Origin: CAZLAK01 sp964557545
GTDB lineage: Bacteria; Bacillota; Desulfotomaculia; Desulfotomaculales; Pelotomaculaceae
Reading direction: 5' to 3'
Assembly: GCA_964557545.1 (NCBI GenBank)
Contig: CAZLAK010000023.1
Location: 1-29,899, forward strand
Length of the DNA stretch: 29,899 nucleotides
The notes under the pieces: generated by a model
Told to the model about the DNA's origin: nothing
The model's database searches: none
What the model saw: only the letters and a program-made list of their open reading frames with translations
Position numbers and translations under genes: made by a program
Part shown: piece after piece, positions 22,810 through 29,899 of the stretch
How positions within the stretch are numbered: the first letter of the stretch is position 1
How the letters are laid out: every line of letters begins with the position of its first letter

Positions 22810-23037
22810 TTACCTCCATACTGCCAGGAACAGCGCTGTTGCTGCGTAAAGCACGGCCACTACAATAGTAATCTTCCCTAAAAGCTCATCCAAGCCCTTT
22901 TTCTTGCCAAAAAAACTCTCGGCTCCGCCGCTTATTACCCCCGACAGGCCGGCACTGCGGCCGGACTGCATGATAACCGCAGCAATCAGCGCCAGAGACA
23001 AAAGTATGTGAAAAGCGGTGAGTATAGCTCTAAGCAC
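22810..23037 (-). CDS. secG: Protein translocase subunit SecG
   Basis: Small membrane subunit of the SecYEG export channel, 75 residues. Two membrane helices (LTAFHILLSLALIAAVIMQ and ITIVVAVLYAATALFLAVW) flank the conserved loop SGRSAGLSGVISGGAESFFG, which is diagnostic. The start is GTG at 23037, with GGGGGTG about 9 bases upstream. It has its own strong promoter. In Firmicutes secG often begins the secG-rnr-smpB-ssrA string; here the thioesterase and HD genes take the place of rnr. Confidence 0.96.
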   Translation of the reverse strand: MLRAILTAFHILLSLALIAAVIMQSGRSAGLSGVISGGAESFFGKKKGLDELLGKITIVVAVLYAATALFLAVWR

Positions 23038-23086
23038 TTAATATTCACCCCCTTGCCAGCCCCCTTTGACCGGCTAAACCACGTCA

Positions 23087-23115
23087 ATTATACCACGCAA
23101 CACAAATTCTTACAA
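23087..23115 (-). promoter_or_regulatory. Sigma-A promoter of secG
   Basis: TTGTAA (23115-23110) and a perfect TATAAT (23092-23087) lie 17 bases apart, giving a leader of about 43 bases before the secG GTG. Confidence 0.78.
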
Positions 23116-23132
23116 TAAATTTGGCTCAGCAG

Positions 23133-24650
23133 TCAGCAGGCAAGACCCTCTTTTATTTGCTTTTTGTCAATTTTTCCTGTAGACGTGCGCGGCAGGGAAG
23201 AAACTATCTCCACATAGCGCGGGCACTTAAAGTTGGCCAAGCGTTTTAAACAGTAAACTGTTAACTCGCGCGGCGTGGTGCTGCTGCCGGGCTTTAATAC
23301 AACGTAAGCCTTAGGCACTTCCCCTCGCAGCCCGTCTGGCACGCCGATCACGGCCGCCTCGGAGACCTGCGGGTGAGTGTAGAGCACTTCTTCTACCTCC
23401 CGCGGGTAGACGTTTAAACCGCCGACAATAATTAAGTCCTTTTTGCGGTCCACGATGTAAACGTATCCGTCCTCGTCTACCCTGCCCAGGTCACCGGTGT
23501 GGAACCAGCCGCCCCGCATAGCCTCGGCCGTCGCCTCCGGCTGGTTCAAGTAACCCAGCATCACGTTGGGCCCCCTAACGCATATCTCCCCCACTTCGCC
23601 TGCCGGCAGCTCTCTGTCCTCGTCGTCGACGATTTTGACTTCCACTCCGTCCAGCGGCGGCCCAACCGAGCCGGGCTTGCGCTTTTCCGGCGGGTTAACG
23701 TAAGACACAGGGGACGTTTCAGTCGGGCCGTTGCCTTCCAAAATAAGTATGCCGTATTCTTCTTCATAAATTTTTAATATTTCCAGCGGCATAGGCGCTC
23801 CCCCCGACACACAGACCCTAAGCGTCGAAAGGCATTCCCTGCCGAAAGAAGGCAGAATTTGCAAAAGTGCAGCGTACATGGCCGGCACGCCGCAGAACAC
23901 GCTGACTTTCCTGTCCTTTATTTCTCTGAGCACTGTATCCGGCCTGAACTGGGGCAGTATAGTTATGCTGCCGCCCGTGAGCACGGGGCAGAGAAGCGAG
24001 CCCATCTGGGCAAAAGAGTGAAAGAGGGGCAGGGCGCACAAGTGAACTTCTTCCGGGCGCATTTCTACCCGCCTGATGCTAGCACAGGCATCGAAAACGA
24101 GATTGCCGTGCGTAAGCAAGGCCCCCTTGGGCTTGCCCGTTGTCCCGGAAGTGTAAAGGCAGGCCGCCACATCTTCTGAAGTAAGCCCTAAGTCCACCGG
24201 CCCGGACGGCACTGAAAGCAGCTCTTCCCAAGGCACTACCTGCCCGCCGCCTTCCCCGCCGCAAACGATCACCGCCTTTAACTCCGGCAGTGAAGGCCAT
24301 ATTATGCTCTCTACTGCGGGTAAAAAATGGGCAGCGGCAATTAAAAAGACAGCACCGGCATCTTTTAAAATGTACTTAATTTCCTCGCCTTTAAAAAGGG
24401 GATTGATAGGCACTATCACGCCTCCTGCCCGCATAACGCCAAAATAGGCGCGCACGAAATCGGGGCAGTTGCCTAAAATTATACCTATTTTTTCTCCCCG
24501 CTTCAAACCCATCCTTAAAAGGCCACGGGCCAGGCTGTCCACTTCGCGGTCAAGCTGTCCGTAAGTGATTACGTTATTACCGAAATAAACGGCCTCCCTG
24601 CCGCCAAAACTCTGCGCAGTGCAGCGCAAGACCTGGTCTATGGTCACCAA
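23133..24650 (-). CDS. Acyl-CoA ligase (AMP-forming)
   Basis: Adenylate-forming enzyme of 505 residues, closest in look to long-chain fatty acid-CoA ligases; it activates a carboxylic acid with ATP and joins it to CoA. The P-loop is YTSGTTGKPKGALLTH (166-181), the A7 motif GWFHTGDLGRVDEDGY, the hinge DRKKDLIIVGGLNVYPREVE, and the catalytic lysine Lys493 lies in RTSTGKIDK. The A5 motif reads EGNGPTE (305-311), where most relatives have a tyrosine (YGxTE), a position that stacks near adenine. Start TTG at 24650, or GTG one codon on, after GAGGGGAGAGAG. It follows the decarboxylase gene by 36 bases. The acid used cannot be told from sequence. Confidence 0.9.
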   Translation of the reverse strand: MVTIDQVLRCTAQSFGGREAVYFGNNVITYGQLDREVDSLARGLLRMGLKRGEKIGIILGNCPDFVRAYFGVMRAGGVIVPINPLFKGEEIKYILKDAGAVFLIAAAHFLPAVESIIWPSLPELKAVIVCGGEGGGQVVPWEELLSVPSGPVDLGLTSEDVAACLYTSGTTGKPKGALLTHGNLVFDACASIRRVEMRPEEVHLCALPLFHSFAQMGSLLCPVLTGGSITILPQFRPDTVLREIKDRKVSVFCGVPAMYAALLQILPSFGRECLSTLRVCVSGGAPMPLEILKIYEEEYGILILEGNGPTETSPVSYVNPPEKRKPGSVGPPLDGVEVKIVDDEDRELPAGEVGEICVRGPNVMLGYLNQPEATAEAMRGGWFHTGDLGRVDEDGYVYIVDRKKDLIIVGGLNVYPREVEEVLYTHPQVSEAAVIGVPDGLRGEVPKAYVVLKPGSSTTPRELTVYCLKRLANFKCPRYVEIVSSLPRTSTGKIDKKQIKEGLAC

Positions 24651-24686
24651 TAACTCTCTCCCCTCGGCATTTTTTGTGTTTTATCA

Positions 24687-26135
24687 TTACATATCGAGCA
24701 CCATCACATAATCCATAGCCGGGTCGGCTGTACCGGTAAGCGTGCATTTTTCTTTCTTTAAAAGCTTAACGTAATCCACAATTTCCTCTGTTATGACCTC
24801 ACCCATGCTGACTAAGGGTATGCCGGGCGGGTAAACCATGATCATTTCACCGGAAATTTCCCCAACACACTCATCCAGCAGCAACCTCCGCTTGGGCGTG
24901 TAAAAGGCCTCCCGCGGCGGCAAAACTACCTTTGGGTAAAACGAAATAGCCTCTATCTTTTTGATTTCCCGGTGTCCTGCCGTGCGGGCAATGTCTCTTA
25001 AGGCGCTAACAAATGCTTCCAAGTACTCGCACCGCTCACCTATGCTGATGATGGCCAGTATATTGTACATATCAGCAAGCTCAATTAAAATGTTGTAATC
25101 TTTGGCCAGCACGGCTTCTACTTCGTAGCCGGTAAAGCCAGTGCCGTGCACGTTCACCAGGAGTTTGGTCTCGTCGAAAGTAAAATGGCCGCTCTTTTCA
25201 AAATAATCTTTCCCCGGCGCAAATAAACCGTCAATTTTATTTATTTCCTGCCTTGCCCAATTGGCCATATCCAGCACGGGTTCTAAGATTTCTCTTCCCT
25301 TGGTGGCGAGCTGCTTTCTGGCCACGTCCAGAGAACAGAGCAAGATGTAAGATGGGCTTGTGGTGTAAGTCAGCTGCAGCACTTGTTTTACGTAACTGCG
25401 CTCAAATCGGCTACCTTTTAACAAAAGCCCTGAACTCTGGGTCATAGAACCGCCTGTTTTGTGCAGGCTGACAGCGCTCATATCGGCCCCGGCCTCCATA
25501 GCCGACAACGGGAAACTGGGGTGAAAGTGCATGTGCGTGCCGTGGGCCTCGTCGGCGAGCACCGCCATTTGGGCGGTGTGGGCGCAATTCACTATGCCCC
25601 GCATGTCTGAAGCTATACCGTAGTAAGAAGGGTTAATAGCCATTACCGCCCTTGCTTCTGGAGCGCTTTCTACAGCTTGGGCAACTGCCTCTGTTGTGAC
25701 CCCTAAAACAATACCCAATTGGTTGTCCACCTCGGGCTGGACGTAAACCGGCACAGCTCCGCTTAAAATCAGGCCGTTAAATATCGACTTGTGGGCGTTG
25801 CGCGGCAGGATAATTTTATCGTTTGGCCGGCAGGCGCTCATAATCATGGCCTGCACTCCCGAGGTAGTCCCGTTGATCAGGAAAAAGGCGGCGTCCGCAC
25901 CGAATGCCGCGGCTAAAAGCCCCTCAGCCTCTTCGATAACTGACGCGGGATCCCAGATAATATCGATACCCCTCGTTTCATTTAAGTCCATCCGCAAAAC
26001 ATTTTCGCCGACAAACTCTTTAAATTCCTCAAGCCCGTAACCGTGCTTGTGACCGGGTATCTGCAAGGGAACGGCGTTTCTTTTCACGTGGTACTTAACG
26101 GCTTCAAAAAGAGGCGCCCTGTTCTGGTCCAGCAT
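24687..26135 (-). CDS. Orn/Lys/Arg decarboxylase family (SpeA/YaaO type)
   Basis: PLP-dependent decarboxylase of 482 residues in the short Gram-positive form, like Bacillus SpeA (arginine decarboxylase, first step to agmatine and polyamines) and YaaO. The cofactor site is clear: NGTTSGVQAM, HKSIFNGL, ADEAHGTHMHFHPSFPL (Asp195, His198) and the Schiff-base lysine Lys226 in SLHKTGGSMTQSS; the C-terminal domain has LLLDECVGEISGEMIMVYPPG. The N-terminal wing domain of enteric inducible forms is absent. The ATG at 26135 has GGAG 7 bases upstream and begins 2 bases after the stop of the F420-ligase-like gene, so they are tightly coupled. Substrate among Arg, Lys and Orn is not certain. Confidence 0.92.
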   Translation of the reverse strand: MLDQNRAPLFEAVKYHVKRNAVPLQIPGHKHGYGLEEFKEFVGENVLRMDLNETRGIDIIWDPASVIEEAEGLLAAAFGADAAFFLINGTTSGVQAMIMSACRPNDKIILPRNAHKSIFNGLILSGAVPVYVQPEVDNQLGIVLGVTTEAVAQAVESAPEARAVMAINPSYYGIASDMRGIVNCAHTAQMAVLADEAHGTHMHFHPSFPLSAMEAGADMSAVSLHKTGGSMTQSSGLLLKGSRFERSYVKQVLQLTYTTSPSYILLCSLDVARKQLATKGREILEPVLDMANWARQEINKIDGLFAPGKDYFEKSGHFTFDETKLLVNVHGTGFTGYEVEAVLAKDYNILIELADMYNILAIISIGERCEYLEAFVSALRDIARTAGHREIKKIEAISFYPKVVLPPREAFYTPKRRLLLDECVGEISGEMIMVYPPGIPLVSMGEVITEEIVDYVKLLKKEKCTLTGTADPAMDYVMVLDM

Positions 26136-26137
26136 TC

Positions 26138-26800
26138 CTATTCTCCATCCCCTTTAAAGCGCTTTATGTTACCCTCTGAGACTAAGACAACTATAGGCGT
26201 CTGCTGGTCGTCGTTGCCGTGGGGGTTATCTTTTAAGTACTTGACCAGCATCTCACAGTCAACACCGCCTGTGGCCGCCAGAATATCCACCTGTCCTATA
26301 TCATTGACATCCGTCACCACGGCTTCGGCACCGGTAGCCGCCTTAATTCGCTCCACCACGTCCTGCGGGTCCTTGGGCCCTAAAACGATGTGCCTGTCAT
26401 AAGGGTACATGGTACCCGCGAAATCGTCAATGAGGGCCAGGTGCCGCCCCGCCACCCGGTAGAAATCGCCCCTCCTGCCTACCAGCCGCCCTAGGGCAGC
26501 TGCCACTACCCCCAAAAGAAAGCGGCAAGTCCCCGCCTCCCAGATGGCTACCTGCAAGGACGGAGGTGCCGCCAGGCTGCCTTCTTTGCCCGGAAAGCGG
26601 CATAAGAGGTGGGCCAAAAGACCTGGTTTTACTGTTTCTGGCCGGATAGCCCGGCCTTGGCTGATGGCCACTACACTCTCCGCCACGGCTATAATGTCAC
26701 CGGGAGCGGCTATGGGTCCCGCGTATTTTTTTACCACTTCTACGATGTCGTCGTTTTCTGTTACAATGTGCGTGCGTATGGAAATCCTGCCCGCTATCAA
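26138..26800 (-). CDS. Coenzyme F420-0:L-glutamate ligase-like protein
   Basis: A 220-residue protein of the CofE-like family. The hallmarks are VTENDDIVEVVKKYAGP, the strand GDIIAVAESVVAISQGRAI, KPGLLAHLLCRFP, and the nucleotide/metal region DFAGTMYPYDRHIVLGPKDP with TDVNDIGQVDILAATGG near the end. Family CofE enzymes add glutamate to F420-0 with GTP. Clostridial members of this sort are common in organisms without known F420, so the real acceptor may be another compound. The start is TTG at 26800, with GAGGGTGA about 8 bases upstream. It lies 12 bases after the amidase gene and 2 bases before the decarboxylase, in one unit. Confidence 0.8.
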   Translation of the reverse strand: MIAGRISIRTHIVTENDDIVEVVKKYAGPIAAPGDIIAVAESVVAISQGRAIRPETVKPGLLAHLLCRFPGKEGSLAAPPSLQVAIWEAGTCRFLLGVVAAALGRLVGRRGDFYRVAGRHLALIDDFAGTMYPYDRHIVLGPKDPQDVVERIKAATGAEAVVTDVNDIGQVDILAATGGVDCEMLVKYLKDNPHGNDDQQTPIVVLVSEGNIKRFKGDGE

Positions 26801-26812
26801 CGAAAATCACCC

Positions 26813-27715
26813 TCAACCTCTATTGTTCGCAAAAAACTTGAGAAGGCCGTTAAAAATACCTTCTGCCGCCCGCTTGCGGACGGTTAAACCGCGCAAAAAA
26901 ACTTCTTCTACTAAGTTGGTGATGGCCAGGACTTCTACTTCTATACCCGTGATATTTCCCAGGGAAGACAGTTCGCTGTTTGCTGCCACACCCCTGTCGC
27001 CCGCTTTGAGCTTTTTGACGACCTCTCCCTGTACCAACTGCGCCAGCGCAAGGCTTTGGTCGTCTGGTTTGTAAAGGGTAAGGACACCTTCAACATTTTT
27101 GTCGGGACCGGCGTGGTTGTGGATACCGATGTAAGCGTCTGCCCCGGCAGCGCGGGCTATACCCAGCCTTTCCTCAAGAGTAATGTAGGTATCTTCCTTT
27201 CTAGTCATTACCAGCAGGGCACCGGCCCGCACCAAAATCTTTTCCAAATTCTTAGCAATAAGCAGCACTATATCTTTTTCTAAAAGGCTTACCTGGCCGC
27301 GCCCCCCTGTGTCCCTGCCGCCGTGGGCAGGGTCGACCACTACCTTGCGTCCCCTAAAAATTTCCTCTATAGAGCCCCGGTTAAAGTAAGCTTCCAGGCG
27401 GAAAGGAAAGCCGTTTACTGCTTTAATATAAAAATCTGCCGGAAAATCGAGCTTCACTTCCAGCCGGGTTACACCATTATTATCCTCTATTGTGTTAAGT
27501 TCCCGTACCAGCCCGTCGTTGACTTCAATTGCACCCGCGGGCATATTGAGGATAACACCCCGGCCTTCAATCATTACAGATCCTTCTTTTTCGAAAACGC
27601 TGTAAGCAAACCGGCGGGTAGACTCCATAACCACTTTAGAGAGCCATTCCCCGCCCTCACCGTCCACCACTTTAGACCAGAGGTTGGTAATCCTGGGAGC
27701 TTCCGTACAAGACAA
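26813..27715 (-). CDS. N-acetylmuramoyl-L-alanine amidase (Amidase_3)
   Basis: Peptidoglycan amidase of 300 residues that cuts between N-acetylmuramic acid and L-alanine. Residues about 30-115 resemble an AMIN-like beta domain (RFAYSVFEKEGSVMIEGRG, then TRLEVKLDFPADFYIKA). The zinc amidase domain starts at VVVDPAHGGRDTGGRG (His131; the usual PGHGG is PAHGG), with Glu146 in LLEKDI, His199 in GIHNHA, and the catalytic glutamate probably Glu261 in EVEVLAITN. No signal peptide or membrane segment is visible, unlike most family members, so it may act in a mother cell, be released by lysis, or have a misjudged start. Start TTG at 27715 with AGGAG 10 bases upstream. First gene of the unit with the CofE-like protein and decarboxylase. 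Confidence 0.88.
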   Translation of the reverse strand: MSCTEAPRITNLWSKVVDGEGGEWLSKVVMESTRRFAYSVFEKEGSVMIEGRGVILNMPAGAIEVNDGLVRELNTIEDNNGVTRLEVKLDFPADFYIKAVNGFPFRLEAYFNRGSIEEIFRGRKVVVDPAHGGRDTGGRGQVSLLEKDIVLLIAKNLEKILVRAGALLVMTRKEDTYITLEERLGIARAAGADAYIGIHNHAGPDKNVEGVLTLYKPDDQSLALAQLVQGEVVKKLKAGDRGVAANSELSSLGNITGIEVEVLAITNLVEEVFLRGLTVRKRAAEGIFNGLLKFFANNRG

Positions 27716-27817
27716 GTGCGGCCAACTCCTTTACCAAAACACTTTTAAATAACGACAAATAGAATTCTTTTAAAATCGGGGTTTTCCTGCAAAAGTTGAA
27801 GAAATTTAAAAATTAAA

Positions 27818-27858
27818 AACAAAATGCCCGCCACAAGTAAATTACGTGCGGGCGTTTT
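27818..27858 (-). terminator. Terminator after glucan phosphorylase
   Basis: GCCCGC (27853-27848) pairs with GCGGGC (27831-27826), with flanking A/T pairs (AAAAC side and ATTTTG side) and a T-rich run after it. The remaining gap to the amidase gene is AT-rich and holds no gene. Confidence 0.85.
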
Positions 27859-27881
27859 AAAGTTTTAAACAATTTCTGGTT

Positions 27882-29603
27882 TTAAACATAATCTCTTTTG
27901 TATACGAAAACCCCTTTATCCGGTACTATGTACCCCTTGCCCCATCGGTTGTGTTCTCCACTTCTCATAAAATCATACTTTTTTTCTGCGTACAGCAGGT
28001 CGAAATATTCTCTTATCATGCGGTAAGAGGAAAACTGCCAGTGAGCCATATCAATACTGGCCCTCATCATTTCTACCCACCTGGCGCGGTTTGTGTAAAA
28101 AGTGGGCATAACTTCCTGCGTCAGCACCCGGTAAAGGGCATTTAAGTCCTCTTCATCCTGGATCTGGTCAGGCCCGCCTACTTCCCGGCCTTCGATCAGC
28201 CAGCCGCTTATGCCGTGCTGCGGGCCCTCTCCCACCCAGCCGTCCACGACGCTTAAGTTGAGCACTCCGTTCACTGCCGCCTTCATACCCGAGGTGCCGC
28301 TGGCTTCCATAGGACGGCGGGGGTTGTTGAGCCAAACATCACAGCCTTGTACCATGAGGCGCGCTACTTCCATATTGTAATTTTCTAAAAAGACCACGCT
28401 CTCCTTGTACTTTTGATCCATCTCCGCCAGTGCCCTGATTATTTCCTTGCCGATGTGGTCATCGGGATGTGCTTTGCCGGAAAAAACGAGCTGCAGTTTC
28501 TTTTCATCGAGGAGGGGAGCTATAACGTCCTCCTTTCTAAAGAGGAGGTCGCTCCTCTTATAAGGAGCGGCCCGGCGGGCAAAACCGATCAAGAGCACCC
28601 CTTCCTCCAGCTGCGTGCCAGTATGCTTTCTTATGTAAGAAATCAGCTCTCGCTTTAAGTTAAGGTGAGGCTGCCAGAGATCACCGCCTTCCTTAAAAGC
28701 CCTGCTGATTCTTTCGTCTTGCCATGTCGGCAGGTGTACCCCGTTGGTTATAGAGATAATCGGGCAGGCACCGCTCACACTGCCCCACATCTTCCTTGCC
28801 GTCCAGCCGTGGGCCTTGGAAACAGCGTTGGCAAGGCGGGAAAGCCTTAGGGCCGCCGCTGTCATATTAAAGGGGTCGCCCCCCAAAGTTTTCATTTGTT
28901 CGTAATTAAGGCCATTGTAAGCCTCCATGTACCTCAACAGTCCGTGATCGTGCGACTCGTTGCCGGCGGCCACGGGAGTATGGGTGGTAAATACCACCTG
29001 TTTTCTTACTTCCCGCCAGGCTTCCTCGAAGGACATACCGTAAGAGTGCATTTTCTCTCTGATGAGCTCAATGCCGGCAAATGCTGCATGACCCTCATTA
29101 AAGTGGTAAATATCCGCATCTATCCCCAGAGCCCTCAGCGCCCGCACGCCGCCAATACCCAAAATCATTTCCGCAGCAACCCTGTCCTGCGGGCTGCTGC
29201 TGTAGAGCTGCCTGGTCATCCACCCGTGGGGGCTGCCGGGAAAATTCGTGTCCAATAGGTAGAGAGGGGCATTTTTGTACTGGTCAGCCAGGCGAACACG
29301 GCATCTAACCTCTTCTCCCCGCACGCGCAAACTTACTTCTATACCGGTATCTTTTAAAAAACTGTAGTCAATATTAGGAAAAATATCGTAAGGTCGCAGG
29401 TCTTTCCCGATAAACTGGTGCGTGTAGTCCTGCCGCCAAAGAATGCCTACTGCCACTACGGGCAGGTCAAGGTCGTACGCCGACTTAATGTAGTCACCGG
29501 CTAAAATTCCCAGCCCTCCGGCGTAAATAGGAAGGTGGTCAGATAACCCGTACTCCATACAGAAGTAAGCAACAACCGGCCGCCTGTCAATTGGTTGTGC
29601 CAA
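27882..29603 (-). CDS. glgP: Alpha-glucan (glycogen) phosphorylase, short form
   Basis: GT35 enzyme of 573 residues that releases glucose-1-phosphate from alpha-1,4-glucans using PLP. It begins YFCMEYGLSDHLPIYAGGLG, the usual start of the catalytic region in short bacterial and archaeal forms, and so lacks much of the N-terminal regulatory region of the 800-residue enzymes. Further motifs: HFNEGHAAF (168-176), FTTHTPVAAGN, ITNGVHLPTW, FARRAAPYKRSDL and NNPRRPMEASGTSGMKAAVN, whose Lys441 should bind PLP. The start is TTG at 29603, with GGGGGGA 7 bases upstream. It forms a single-gene unit between terminators. No glycogen synthesis gene is in view. Confidence 0.93.
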   Translation of the reverse strand: MAQPIDRRPVVAYFCMEYGLSDHLPIYAGGLGILAGDYIKSAYDLDLPVVAVGILWRQDYTHQFIGKDLRPYDIFPNIDYSFLKDTGIEVSLRVRGEEVRCRVRLADQYKNAPLYLLDTNFPGSPHGWMTRQLYSSSPQDRVAAEMILGIGGVRALRALGIDADIYHFNEGHAAFAGIELIREKMHSYGMSFEEAWREVRKQVVFTTHTPVAAGNESHDHGLLRYMEAYNGLNYEQMKTLGGDPFNMTAAALRLSRLANAVSKAHGWTARKMWGSVSGACPIISITNGVHLPTWQDERISRAFKEGGDLWQPHLNLKRELISYIRKHTGTQLEEGVLLIGFARRAAPYKRSDLLFRKEDVIAPLLDEKKLQLVFSGKAHPDDHIGKEIIRALAEMDQKYKESVVFLENYNMEVARLMVQGCDVWLNNPRRPMEASGTSGMKAAVNGVLNLSVVDGWVGEGPQHGISGWLIEGREVGGPDQIQDEEDLNALYRVLTQEVMPTFYTNRARWVEMMRASIDMAHWQFSSYRMIREYFDLLYAEKKYDFMRSGEHNRWGKGYIVPDKGVFVYKRDYV

Positions 29604-29695
29604 TCACTGTCCCCCCAGCAAAAACGCAAATAAAAGGTTAAACTTATGTTCTGTTTTTTGGACCATATTTATTCACTTTAAAAATAAGAGTAATA

Positions 29696-29732
29696 AATAA
29701 AAAATAGCCCCGCCCAAATAAGCGGGCGGGAC
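29696..29732 (-). terminator. Terminator after the hydrogenase gene
   Basis: CCCGCCC (29730-29724) pairs with GGGCGGG (29715-29709) around an 8-base loop, followed by GCTATTTTTTATT on the minus strand. Confidence 0.9.
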
Positions 29733-29763
29733 CTTACGATGAGGATTGGGAGGGATGGGTCAC

Positions 29764-29899
29764 CTATTCTTCTTTGTAAAGGCCTCTTGGCGTGTAGTGA
29801 GTGTGGAGCAGTTCGTGGGACTTGTGGCCCAGCGGCTTCTCTAAGAACTCTTCGTAGAGGGCCTTTACAGCCGGGTTCTCGTGGGACTTGCGCAGCACC
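29764..29899 (-). CDS. [FeFe]-hydrogenase, C-terminal end
   Basis: The last 45 codons of a gene that runs off the right edge. The translation has VLRKSHENPAVKALYEEFL, then KPLGHKSHELLHTHYTPRG and a short acidic end. This is the small-subunit-type C-terminal segment of [FeFe]-hydrogenases such as the NAD(P)-linked HydA/HndD catalytic subunits, in which NP-K-LY-EFL-KPLG--SH-LLHTHY is highly conserved. The iron-site part itself lies outside the window, so the electron partner and whether it belongs to a bifurcating complex cannot be judged. A strong terminator 32 bases downstream makes it the last gene of its operon. Confidence 0.88.
   Translation of the reverse strand, partial: VLRKSHENPAVKALYEEFLEKPLGHKSHELLHTHYTPRGLYKEE

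Noticed and set aside
1..29899. Mobile elements, prophage, CRISPR array, tRNA or rRNA genes
   Set aside because: No transposase, integrase, direct-repeat array or tRNA/rRNA-like fold was recognised apart from tmRNA; gene order is mostly ordinary chromosome.

Overview
The window looks like a stretch of chromosome from a strictly anaerobic, moderately GC-rich Firmicute of the class Clostridia, perhaps of the Desulfotomaculum/Pelotomaculum (Peptococcaceae) kind; that lower-rank guess is inference only. Support comes from the gene order recJ-apt-relA-dtd-(MBL hydrolase)-hisS-aspS-6S RNA-tcdA, strong GGAGG-type ribosome sites, a high share of TTG starts (about 11 of 29 genes), a 2Fe superoxide reductase beside a ferritin-like protein, and the end of an [FeFe]-hydrogenase. 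No phage, insertion sequence, CRISPR array or tRNA was seen. All genes lie on the minus strand except phoU.

Layout, left to right in window coordinates (transcription mostly right to left). 1-265: 5' part of tcdA. 280-600: 6S RNA with its promoter and a strong terminator. 632-10567: translation and stringent-response block aspS, hisS, MBL hydrolase, dtd, relA, apt, recJ. 10723-12064: a small winged-helix protein and a cation diffusion facilitator with a cysteine-rich tail and a structured leader. 12352-16777: phosphate uptake, where pstSCA and pstB are separated by phoU on the opposite strand; a Pho-box-like repeat precedes pstS. 17013-18531: queuosine-precursor transporter yhhQ with an unrecognised gene that may hold a degenerate nuclease fold. 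18633-19588: superoxide reductase and a ferritin-like protein. 19741-20649: cysteine synthase. 20832-23037: ssrA (tmRNA), smpB, an HD-domain protein, a hotdog thioesterase and secG. 23133-27715: acyl-CoA ligase, an Orn/Lys/Arg-type decarboxylase, an F420-ligase-like protein and a cell-wall amidase. 27882-29603: a short alpha-glucan phosphorylase. 29764-29899: C-terminus of an [FeFe]-hydrogenase.

The genes are mainly housekeeping: aminoacylation and its proofreading (AspRS, HisRS, Dtd), ppGpp control (Rel), purine salvage and DNA repair (Apt, RecJ), ribosome rescue (tmRNA/SmpB), protein export (SecG), phosphate supply (Pst/PhoU) and oxygen defence (SOR, ferritin-like). No clearly new multi-gene system is evident. 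The most worthwhile leads are the inverted phoU inside the pst locus, the pseudoknot-capable leader of the metal exporter, the adenine phosphoribosyltransferase with altered active-site motifs, the unrecognised gene beside yhhQ, the F420-ligase-like protein in an operon with a decarboxylase and an amidase, and the absence of rnr from the secG-smpB-ssrA neighbourhood.
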